Assembly (NCBI RefSeq): GCF_047663525.1
Contig: NC_092590.1
Location: forward strand, 19,528,001 to 19,592,000
DNA: 64,000 nucleotides
Reading direction: 5' to 3'
Origin: Anas platyrhynchos
Lineage: Eukaryota; Chordata; Aves; Anseriformes; Anatidae
This document shows positions 51,301 through 64,000 of the stretch, piece by piece; within the stretch, counting starts at the first letter, position 1, and the number at the start of each line of letters is the position of its first letter. The notes under the pieces are model-generated. The model searched no databases and was not told the origin of the DNA. It saw nothing but the letters and a program-made list of their open reading frames with translations. A program made the translations under genes and the position numbers.

Positions 51301-53630
51301 ATCCGGAGCCTCTGTCTTCTTCTGTGCCAGGCCTGGCCTCCAGCAGTTCCAGCTGTGGCTTCCTCCTTTCCATTTTCCCAGGGCTCGCTCACTCAAAAGA
51401 CGAAGCGTGGCTCCTTGCGCATTCATGTAAGTACAGCGAGCTCACCCTGCCCCGTGGTAACAGATGTCTCCTCCTTGGGGTGGCCTGTCCACTCTGGGAG
51501 CCCAAGGGCCTGCTGGAAGACAAGGTTTGTGGGGCAGTGCGGCAGAGTTCAGAGCCATGAGAAAGCCCACCCCAATTTTTTGCTTCTTCAGAGTGGAGGT
51601 GTCAGTCCATCCCTGATGGCCAGCAGCTTTTTAATTTTTATATCTACAATATCAGGCTTTCCAGATGGTCCCTGAGATTGTTTACCTCATGGTGAAATAC
51701 AGAGACGACTCTTTCTGTTTGGAAATTATCCCAAGAGATAGCAATGTGTTGGAGCTTGCCACCCAACGTGCAAAAGCAGATGTGCAGGTTGATCGGAGCA
51801 GGCTCGTTCCAGCTTGAGCAGTGCTTGTGGCTTCGCTCAGGAGTTTCTCCAGGTCTGATATCTGCCGAAGAGACGTTCAGAGCCACCCACCTTCACTTCT
51901 CCTTTGTGGCCATCCATTTGCTCTTCTGGCTTTGTAGACCAAGAGGAGATGCTGGTGCCCAGGAGGGCCAGGGTCACAAACACAAGGAAACCAGGAGTCC
52001 CTGGCTCCAACTGCACGTGGCTCCCCATGGCAGAGTGTCAGTAGGTATGCAAAAGACACCCCAAAAGCTCCCGGTGCTGGTCTGTAACCTTATTTCAGTC
52101 GGCAGAGTGTAAGTGGAACAATGTTGTCCAGCTTTTGGATGTTGTTATTACACTTCTGTTTCTGACCAAACACAGTTCACAGGTATTCAGAGTCAAATTC
52201 TTACAGTTTGTCATGCTAGAAAATCACAGTCAACCCCCATTATTTTCTGCTCAGGCCATATAAAATACCTATGATCGCTTCAATGTGTAGCCTTCCCATC
52301 TGAATGGCAAAAAAAGCCAGTTTCATTCGATAGAACAGTGGCCTGAAGTTGCAAATTAATGTTCATTTAGTGGCTACTGATGAATGAGAAGCTGGGCATC
52401 TTTCAAGAAATAGCTGATGGGGAAAGGCAAAACAAAGGGTTTTTAAAATTGATTACTTTAATCAGCATGTCCTATTACTTTATTTAAAGCAGAATGTAAA
52501 TCTGCCTACACTGGATTTGTTGAATCAAACAGGCATCTCTCAATTGTAGACTTTGCAGAGTAAATTACAATTGAACAGAAATTATAATATCTGATTGAGA
52601 TTGTAACATATAATATTTATCATTTCTACAAATGTTTGTTTTGTTGGGAACCAAACTGGTGCCACCACTGCCAAAAGCCAATCCTCCTCATTCATTTTGT
52701 GGTCGTATAAATTTTCCTTTCCCTGTTTCTTTAGTGGTATCCCAAATTGTAACTTTTTTTAGCGGTCAACCAATCTTGGGTTGACTTTTCCCGTGCCTGA
52801 GGTCCACAGTGCTGATTTAGCAGAACAAAAACTTGAAAGATTTTTTTTTTTTTTTCCTTTTCTGTTTATTATATCCTTTGCTACTGCTCTGAAGTTTAGG
52901 TCAAGAAGAAACCACTGCTGTGGTCGGGCTGGCTCGTGGGAAGCGGCACCCAAATGGTTCCACTTTGTTGGCCACTCGGGTCCGAGATGGTTCCCACAGA
53001 GTGGGCTGGCAGCTTCTGGGTTGTGCAGGAGATGAAATAGCCCAGCCAAGGATGGATTACCCTCTGGAAAGCCTCTCTACCTGCATCTGCATGCTTCTAG
53101 ATGCTCTGTGCTGGGTGAGCAGTAGTTTGAGGAGAGCTAGGGTGGGTCCAGAGCTTCTGAACGTTCACATTCAAGCTTTACCAAGCCAGACATCAACAGC
53201 GTGTCGGCTATAAACAGAATGTGAAATAATATTTTGAGTTCTTTCATGAAGTTAAATAAGTGCTCCGTGTTTGTTTATTCACTTCCTTAAAACCCTGGAA
53301 TCCAGACCTATAAATACAGGCTGACTTCATGTTTACAATGAGGTTTGCTCTCACTTGAATTGATTGGCACTGCTTGTTAAAAAATAGGATGTGGTTAGAC
53401 CTGCAGGGGAAGGTGAATCTACTCGTTATCAACGTGTGAACACTTCCCTGTTGTGAACAAGGGAAAACCAGTGCCAGAGCACCAGCCTCTCTCACTTTCC
53501 TAAATCCGGTGAGCCTGTTCACCAGCTGCTACAGAACAACAAGGGGAGAGCCTACAGCCAGGCTTCGGAGATTGAGCTTTGCACAAAGTTATCCACTGTA
53601 GGAGAAAGCTTAATAGCAGGCAGGTGTTTA

Positions 53631-53856
53631 CAGAATCATTGGGGTTGGAATGGACCTCCAGAGATCATCAGGTCCAACCCCCTGCCAGAGCAGGTTGCCC
53701 AGGTAGGCGTCTAGACGGGCCTTGAATATCTCCAGAGAAGGAGACTCCACAACCTCCCTTGAACAGCCTGTCCCAGTGCTCCGTCACCCTCACCGTGAAG
53801 AACGTGTTGGTGTGGAGCTTCCTGGCCTCCGTTTTGTGGCCATTGGTGACCTTTGG
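53631..53856 (-). mobile_element. CR1 LINE 3' fragment, - orientation
   Basis: Read on the + strand it starts with cagaatcattggggttggaa, then tggacctccagagatcatca, ggtccaaccccctgccagag and gcaggttgcccaggtaggcg. It then has ctccacaacctcccttgaac, gcctgtcccagtgctccgtc and a tail like ggagcttcctggcctccgtt followed by ttgtggccattg. This is the reverse complement of the CR1 3' end. The copy is 5' truncated and has no ORF. Confidence 0.92.
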
Positions 53857-55433
53857 TAAACAGTCAGCATTTCTTAGAAAGAATCATGGCCTGATATTCA
53901 TCGTTCTTTTAATTAATTATTTATTTTTTTTAAAAAATTGGGGATTCTTAATGTCATTTCTGCATTAGAGATTTCTAGCTGGAGTTTTGCCCTAATTCTC
54001 AGTAGAAGATGATGTAGGTTTACTTATCCTGGCGAGTTTTCTTAACAAATAAAATGACTTTTCAGATTTAACAAATTATCTCTGAATGTGACCTGCATCT
54101 GAGCTTAACCAGTTTAAAAATCCTTTACCTCTTTGTTAAGTAATATTATGACTTTATTCATACTGGAAAAATAGGTTTACAAGTTCGTGTTTACAAGTTT
54201 AAATCAATGTTTTGATTTTTTCTGAAATGTGGAGAACACTGCAAATGTAGTGATATAAGCTTATGTTTGAATTCGGTGCCATGGCTTTGAGTGGTTTGGA
54301 ATGGACTAAAACCTAAAAGTTTCAGTAAAAATGTTAAATATGAAAAGCCAAGTATATATAAATCAGAAACCTGCTCCAGTAAGTGTATGTACCAGATTTT
54401 AAAACCATGACAATGCAGTTTTGATTTAAATCTAGTTTAGCTGAATAAAAAGCTTTAATTGTATCCTTCAGTATTAAAGCACATATTTAATGTAGGTGCT
54501 TTTAGGCAAACATTAATTTTGCCTTGACACACACAAAAAAATGCTTCCCGCTCAAAAGAAAGTGGTTCAAGGAATTTTGATTGGGCAGTTTAGGTTGAAC
54601 TTTTGTAAGTGAAGTTGCTTGCTTAGGCATCGCTCCAGCCCAAACTTGTGCACATCTTCAATTTTCTGCAGTCTGCGTAGCCCGTGAGACCTCTACTGAC
54701 ATGGGTAAAGTAACGAGCATGCAACATCTTTCCCAGATCGGATGTGCATACCTTACTGCTAAATGCGCTTTGTTTGAATTAATTGTACGTTTGGTGTGCT
54801 TGCAAAGAGGAGAGATTGCGCTTCTCAGAGCTCACCTGATCGTGCCAAAACACCCAGTGGTTGCGGCTCGTGGTAAAAAAAAAAAAAATGAGATTCCTGT
54901 TCTCGTCTATGCCTGTGCTTGGGGAAAGGGGGGAGAAAAAAAAAAAAAAAGAGAGGGAGAGAGAGAGAGAGCATTTTGTTGCTTTTAATATGAGCTTCCT
55001 TGGATTGGTTTGCCTAACGAGAGCAGCCGTGACGCAGTGTTGTGTTTTATCAGTGCCCACCCCCGGCAGAATTCCTTGCTTAAGAGGAGGCAGATTTCCA
55101 CCTCCCGCATGCGGCTCCGGACTCATGCGGATGCTTCTCGGTGTTGTCTTGCGGGCTCCCCTGTGCCAGCGAGAGTTTGACCCGAGGACTGCCCGTGTAA
55201 GTCACAGCACTCCTTATACCCTCTGGAAGTTTGCATGCTCAGATGTGGCTGTGCTGAGCGATAGGCTATCTATTTTAGACTTCAGCCTCTATTTGCACTC
55301 AGGAAGGCAAGCTGCTGGGAGATCCGAGCTCCTGTTTCTCTTGAAACAACTTTTAGATTCTGGGTGAGTTGTGAAGATTTCTGTGCTTGGCTTTCTTGTA
55401 TATAAATGTGTTTTTGATAGCCACAAGCACTTG

Positions 55434-55460
55434 TTTTTTTTTTTTTTTTTTTTTTTTTTT
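55434..55460. repeat. 27-base T run
   Basis: An uninterrupted homopolymer in SLC20A2 intron 1. No flanking retroelement body was recognised. Confidence 0.95.
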
Positions 55461-58400
55461 CTGAATGGATCCTAGAAATCATAAAAAACATTTGCATTTT
55501 AGAAGGACTTTGTTCAGTCACTGAAGGATAAAGCTGTACTTTAGTTAGAGAAAAAGATATTTATCAGCAGATGAACAACAAATACTTGTTGATACTTTAC
55601 CTAGCTCGCTTTGCTGGTTTGTAGAATTGCTGCTTTAGCATGACTGCTGTCTGTGCTTTTAGTGAAAGTTTTTGGCAGCGTGATTTCCCCCTAAGTATTT
55701 TATCTGCGTTTTTGACCTTTCAGCGGTGTTAACAGAGGTTGATAGGGACTTGGAAAATGAAGCATCCCCTGCAAGTTTCGGGAGCTGAAGGTGACAGTCG
55801 CTCTCTGCAGTGTTAAACTTGATAGGAGCCGCTGGAAAGCTGCGAACTTCAGAGCTGTTTCCATGTCGGGTCTAGTGCCAAGTATGCACAAACACATCAC
55901 GGCCGTGTTAAAATAGGAACTGATTGATACAAAAACTGCTTCTGCGTATGCGGTAATTAATTTTTTAAAGTAAGTCGAGGGTGCTTTTTGTGTCCTGGAG
56001 TATTAAACTTGCATCACGCTTGGCCGTGTGACAAGCCCTGTGCATGTAATTTAGAGCCATATAGGGATGTTCTTCATCTTGAACCGCTTGAATTGTACCA
56101 CCTTTCGTATCGCAGATGTAATATTAGTAGCTTCAAGCGGATACTTTGTGAGCCTTATGGCCCGAGCAGAAACTGGGAAAGATAAGAACTATTTCTGCAA
56201 ACTGTGCCAGGAGCTCTGCTTATGAACCAGGTCTGATTTCTGTGCGGCGCTGTATTTAGTACCAACAGGCTGCAGTGCCAGAGCTGGGATGAATTTAGGA
56301 GATCCCTGTGCCTATATGCATAGGTGGGAAGCCTGGCAAATGGGTCTGCTGTAAAGCACGGCGTACAAAAATTTGGGAGGTGTGGAATAACCTCGCGGAA
56401 GCTCCGGTGTGGTAAGCATTTGAGACAGACTTTTCAGCCACCAGTAACTGGAAGTGAAGGTCCTGTCGGTGCGAATTAAATGTGGCTGTCGGTAAGGAAA
56501 TGTCTGCTGCCTTCAGCACTGCAGGGGAGAGGAGATCGTCCTCCCCCATACCTCTTGTCATAATGCGAAGTGGAGTAGTTGTAATAGTTATCTTTAGAAA
56601 TGCCAAATTAGCTGCTGCCTTTTGATTTTTTGCTCATACTTGGGCAACAACAGCGAAAAAAAAAAAAAAAAAAAGAAAAACAACGGTTGAAAATGGAAAC
56701 TCGCTGAATCCCTGTCCTGTCTGCATCAGGATGAAGTTTTAAACTCCAGCGCAGGGCTCTTTGGAGAGGTGCAGGGCTGCTTGCAGCAGGAGTTCTGTGT
56801 GTTTTCGTGTTTTGCGTGAATGCAGAGGATTCCTCCCTGGTTTTCAGCAGAGAGAAGAGTAAAGGGCGCTTATCGGGTCTCTGTTTGCTCCCTCTCTGTC
56901 ACCCCGTTGGATTGCCGGTGGGTAATGCACTTAGATTGCTTCCTCAGACTTTGAACTTAGTCCCGAGCTCTTATTTAATCGTTTATCACTGTTGTTAGGT
57001 GGTTCTTCAGCAGCAAGCTGGCTACGAAATAAGAGCTGACAGCGTTATCTTTCCGATTTCACGTCAATTGTTCACTAAAAATCTTGCCTGTGCTTAGAAG
57101 TGTGCTGTGAATAGTTTCCGGAATAGCTCCCTTGGTGGATGCCCATATATAAACATGTCCTAAGATGATCTCCTGGTTCCTGGCGCTTTCCTGCGGACTT
57201 GCTTGTCGCTCGGGATGAGCCGAGGTGCTCCTCACCTGCCTGCTGCTCTGCTCTGTCCCCCAGGGAAGGAAGGGGTAGCGCCTCGTCTCGGCACAGCCCT
57301 GAGAAGATGTGCAGCTAGGAGCAAACTGAAGTCACGGGGGGTGTCTGGATCGTCTGCCAGGGAGACACGGGGACGTGCCTAGCATTGCCAAAAATCAGGT
57401 TTTCCTCACTGAGGTGTGAGTTCTCAGTTTCCACATCCACTTCCCGAGCCCAAAGCTTCAACCCACAACCCAGCTGAGTACGCCACGCCAATTATCCATC
57501 CTAAGAAAACCATGTTAGCTCAAAGCTCCCCTTTAATACCGACATAGCTCCCAGTAGGTGCAGCGCTTCCCCCGAGGCCTGGCATCCAGAGGGGGAGCAC
57601 AGCCGGCCCTGCAGGTGAGGCGGAGGATTTCCTTGCACCTTCACCACATTTGGCACTCGCAGATGCATGTCGATGAGGTGTGAGGCGAATACGACAGGCT
57701 ACGGACTTGCAGCTCTCGTGCAAAGAGCCGGCGATCTGTCAGTCACCCCTGCGTGACGTTTTTTTCCCCGTTTCTTTTTTGTCCCAGTGGCAGCATGAAA
57801 TACCACAGGCTCGCGGGTGAGATTAGGTGATGAGGGGCATAGCTCAGCGTGCCCGAGCATGCCAGATGTATTTTGGGCTCCAGAAAGAAGCACGCTACAA
57901 GATTTAGTCTGTATTTAGTCACTGGCCTACTTTGCAGGATATTTTGCATTTCTGAAAACTTTCACAGCAGAGCAGATGCGTCCTTTTTTATTTTTTTCCC
58001 CTGTTTCTTTGAATGTTTAACATCTGCTTAGGGGGAAAGTAGTAACACCTAGCCACTCGAGTGCTGCTTGCCTGCTCGTTCCCAAACGTGCTGATTCCCT
58101 TTCCTCTTTTCACTTTGGTTTTGGTCGTGTTCAAGACAAGGTGCTGCCGTGTCCTGCCCCTGGTGCAAACGAGTGGAGTCTTTGGCAGAGGGCCTCCTTG
58201 GGCCTCCTAGTGCTGAACTGTCACCTTGCATAACGTGACAGGAGCGGTGGCTCCGTGCCGCAGGCATCCTTCCCTCCCCTGTTAAGGAGGGAGATCGGGC
58301 AGCTGCCTCTCCGAGCCCTGTGCCAAGAGCCCTGCCAGCACACTTTGGGAGACTCTTTGGCCTGCGAGAGGAGTTTTAGGAGCTCCTTCTGCCCCCGTGA

Positions 58401-60718
58401 CCATGCCTGCATGCTTCCCGTCTCCGTTTCTTCCCTCGGGGAGCTGGTAAGGGCAGCCTTGTGGCTTGGCGGCTTCTTCGGGAATCTGGAGGAGAGAGAC
58501 GGGTAGGACAAACCCTATCTTGTGAGCTCTGCTGTGGTGGGGAGTGTCACAGCCCCCGTGCCTTCCCTTGTCCAAGGGATCAGGTCACCGCAGCACATCA
58601 ATAGCTTGGTCGGTAGGTGGAGGAGAGGACATCCCTGCTGGGAGAAAGGGTTTGCTTGCATCCTGCGAGCCTGAAGGAAACGGGGCTCTCTTAACCACAG
58701 CGTGTGTGGATTTCAGGCAGGTTTGCCCAGTTTCTGGAGAGGAAACTGAGGCACAGAGGGTAACCTGGACAAGTTGCTGTGCAAATCCAAGGGTAAGAAA
58801 TTTGGTCACGAGTCTCCATCACCAAGGAAGGAGCCTGGTCCAGCACTTTATCTCCTGGAGACAACACGACATACATAGAGTTTTTTTAATGAATGAATTT
58901 AACGGAGTAAGGCAAAATGCTTCTCTTTCCCCAGGCTTGCACACTCACACTCTTGCAGAGAACTTCGAAGCAATTGTCCCCAGCCCAGGCAGCAGGGAGT
59001 CAGTCCTTGTACTGCTGGGCTATTGACATCCTTCCCAGTCACCTGAAAACACGGGGCCAAAGTCTGAAACACTCAAGCCACTGCTTCATCAACACCTTAT
59101 CTTGAGTAATCACATTTTCTGTTGTGGTTACGTCTGAAGCAACCTGCGTAACAAGGCTCTCACCGTGCACGGAGCTAGGATGGTTGGGAAAGGCTCATGG
59201 GGTATGGGGCAGGCATTGGCGTCCAAGTTTTGGCTTCCTTCGCAGGCAGGCAAGCGCAAACTAGAATTACTTCTTCCAAATATCGTTAGCCTTTCTCTGT
59301 CTCTTTCCCACTCACGGGGCTGAGCACTCATGAATTATACAAGGGCAACAAGTCTTCAAACATGAAAAATGCATCGGGGCTTCGTTTTCTCATGTTATCT
59401 CATAGTATAAAAATCCTTACACAAATGTTTTCAGCAGTTAAGACCTTCCAAGATGTTATTTTAGAGTGCAAGTTGTTCAGGGGTTGATGTCTGCTCCATA
59501 TCTGGAAATGACTGGAGCAACAATCGCTCAGCCTCTTTGGAGTCTGGGGAAAGGAGGGTAATCTTTTATCCTCGACATGTACGTTTGGAGAAAATGTCAG
59601 TCCTTGACGTGAGCTTTCGGGTTATCCAGGGAACAATTACTTAATATCAATACATGTTTCCCTCTTGGTTGTTCTCAAGGATCCAGGAATATGCAAATTC
59701 TCTTAATTTTCTGCATTTCATCATTATGTCCAAGGTTTTGGACGTCCTCTTCAGAGACCCTTCCTCCTTCCCACCACAGACCTACACTGCATTGGGGTCA
59801 TCAAAAGAAATTCCACCTGGTTTGAGCTGTGGGTGATGGGTTTATGTTGAATGAGGCTGAAGAGAGGCTGGCATGGGTGCTGGGTTTGGTGTTTTTCATC
59901 TGATGTCCCCCAGGTCTCCTGAAATGCTTCTTATTTGATGTTGGGAATTTGCTGCTGGATGTCCCTTTGCCCCCTCGCCACCTCCCAAACGGCACTTTTC
60001 TGGAGCCAAACGGAGCGGGTGGGAAGGCAGAAGGTGGCACGAGGTAGCTTCATGGTGGCTTCTAGGGGAAGAGCAGCAGCCCATGGACGAGGTAGATGCA
60101 TTTGTGTCTGCCGGGGGTGTTTGGGGCAGCTCTTCCAGCCTCTAGCAGCCTTGGTCGCTCCATTTAGCAGGATCCGGCTCGGGTTCAGTGATGCTTTGTG
60201 TCCATGACAGCCTACATAAAGATAAAGAGCTTGGGGGAGACAACTATGTGCAGGATTCATGCCGTCTGGCTGAGCTGAGCCTAGGAAATAGCGTGTTGTT
60301 TTTTTTTTTTTTTTCCTGACACACTCTTGAAAATGGTAAATCTCGTTTCTAACTGCCTCTGTTTCTTAGCAGTAAAAGAGAGGTAGGTGATAGCATCATG
60401 TAAAAGGGACTTATTTTTTTTTTTAATTTGTTTTATATAAATATACTTAATGGCTCTTGTCGACCTAGAGATCGAGATATGCACTTTTGTTTGGTCAAGC
60501 TTTTATATTTTAAAGCCCTTTTCTCTCTCTGCATTTTTGGTTTAAAGGTCTCTCTCATCTTTCAGATTAAACTAATTAAAGACTAATAAAGACATAGCTC
60601 CAGAGGACATTGTAAAAATTAAACCATCAAAAAATATTAGAAGATATGTATAAAAATGGTTTGAGTATAATGTGCCTGTTAGTAGTAATTGGTAACTATC
60701 TATAGGAAAGAGCTGAAA

Positions 60719-60765
60719 GCTTGAACTTTAAGACCCCTTCTAACCCAAAGCATTCTATGATTTAA
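60719..60765 (+). mobile_element. CR1 LINE terminal fragment, + orientation
   Basis: The sequence gaactttaagaccccttcta, followed by acccaaagcattctatgatt, matches the last bases of CR1, including the attctatga tail. Only about 45 bp can be recognised; the upstream part is either heavily diverged or absent. Confidence 0.7.
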
Positions 60766-61412
60766 CTTTTTATTCACTTTTTTTCTAGACTTATACCCAT
60801 GTATGCCTATAGATCTATATACTGTGATCATTGTGCTGTTTCAGTGACTGGGAAGCTGTAAGAGAATTGTATTCTTGCTGCCTGGAATGTGATAACAGCG
60901 ATATATGAATATTAATGCTCTTCAGAGTGTTTTCTTTAGACAGACATCTAGATAAAATCATTTTCCAAGGGGGTGCATCGCTGGCTACAGCTGGCAAAAC
61001 ACAACAGCAACATACAGGGGCTGGGAGTCAGGCTGCATGGTGCAGCCTGTATGTCCTGCATGCTCTACGCTCGCTTGGTGCAAAGAGCCGAAATGAATCC
61101 TCCTCTTAGAAAGAGGGCTAATCGCACTGCCTGGTGAATGCGACGTGAACAAAACCCCAACCTGGCTGAATCCTTTCAAAGCGACCAAAACATTTTCTCA
61201 GGCAGTGATACTGCAGGAAGTGAGTTGCTTTGGAGGTGACCTAATTTTAACCTTTCTGAATTGCTCTATGATTTAGAACAGTCACGTGCTGAAGCAGGGT
61301 ACCGTTAGTGGGTTAAAATATCTGTTTACTACTGAAAACACGCACTGAGACGGGCTCCGCCAAGAACTCCTTTTTTTTTTTTTTAATTCTCTTTTCTTTC
61401 TTTCTTTTGCAG

Positions 61413-64000
<2,588 letters not shown>

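Larger units (their letters stand above)
37334..61412 (+). other. SLC20A2 intron 1 (about 24 kb, inferred)
   Basis: It contains a tandem repeat and GT run just after the donor, two CR1 fragments (about 37.56 and 53.63 kb) and a CR1 tail near 60.72 kb. It also has a 55-bp-spaced duplication at 40.2 kb, an AT dinucleotide-rich patch at 48364-48393 and poly-T runs near 43825-43844 and 55434-55460. A poly-A plus GA run lies at about 54936-54970. ORFs of 129-169 codons (39175-39564, 49090-49599, 51169-51675) have no recognisable family. I see no additional gene. Confidence 0.6.

Noticed and set aside
51169-51675. 168-codon frame in SLC20A2 intron 1, with overlapping frames on both strands
   Set aside because: Several overlapping frames are open in the same GC-rich stretch, which is typical of chance. 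No recognisable motif or splice context.

Overview
This is a vertebrate nuclear window, most probably from a bird. The genes have GT-AG introns with conserved phases. Fragments of CR1 LINE 3' ends (around 37.57, 53.63 and 60.72 kb) point to a sauropsid. Introns are short (HGSNAT fits in about 10 kb) and promoters are GC-rich, as on avian microchromosomes. I cannot name the species.

Layout, left to right. (1) About 2.5-14.6 kb, + strand: the last nine coding exons of INTS10 (C-terminal half, 375 residues including a split first codon); the 5' part lies outside the window. (2) 15.85-26.11 kb, - strand: a complete 17-coding-exon HGSNAT (635 aa), convergent with INTS10. (3) 26.275-27.879 kb, + strand: a complete two-coding-exon POMK (350 aa). 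It diverges from HGSNAT across a 160-bp GC-rich interval that must serve as a shared promoter. (4) 27.9-34.4 kb: intergenic, with an (ATT)n microsatellite and no recognised gene. (5) 34.6-36.15 kb, + strand: a complete three-exon SMIM19 (123 aa). (6) About 37.09-61.96 kb, + strand: the start of SLC20A2. A probable GC- and CTG-rich non-coding first exon is followed by a 24-kb intron and then the exon carrying the start codon and the first 96 codons. The rest of SLC20A2 lies beyond the right edge.

The genes are unrelated housekeeping functions: Integrator RNA processing, lysosomal heparan sulfate degradation, dystroglycan O-mannose phosphorylation, a small membrane protein and sodium-phosphate transport. 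They do not form a pathway. In human, HGSNAT, POMK, SMIM19 and SLC20A2 lie together at 8p11, while INTS10 is on 8p21. Gene orientations differ here: HGSNAT and POMK are head-to-head, and SMIM19 and SLC20A2 are tail-to-head.

The most interesting signals are at the gene starts. A near-perfect TISU/YY1 element upstream of SMIM19 opens a different, 110-codon frame through the SMIM19 coding sequence. A single CCATGG palindrome holds both the POMK start and an in-frame upstream ATG for HGSNAT. Overlapping uORFs precede POMK and SLC20A2, and the probable SLC20A2 leader carries a CTG tract. I found no sign of a new multi-gene system.
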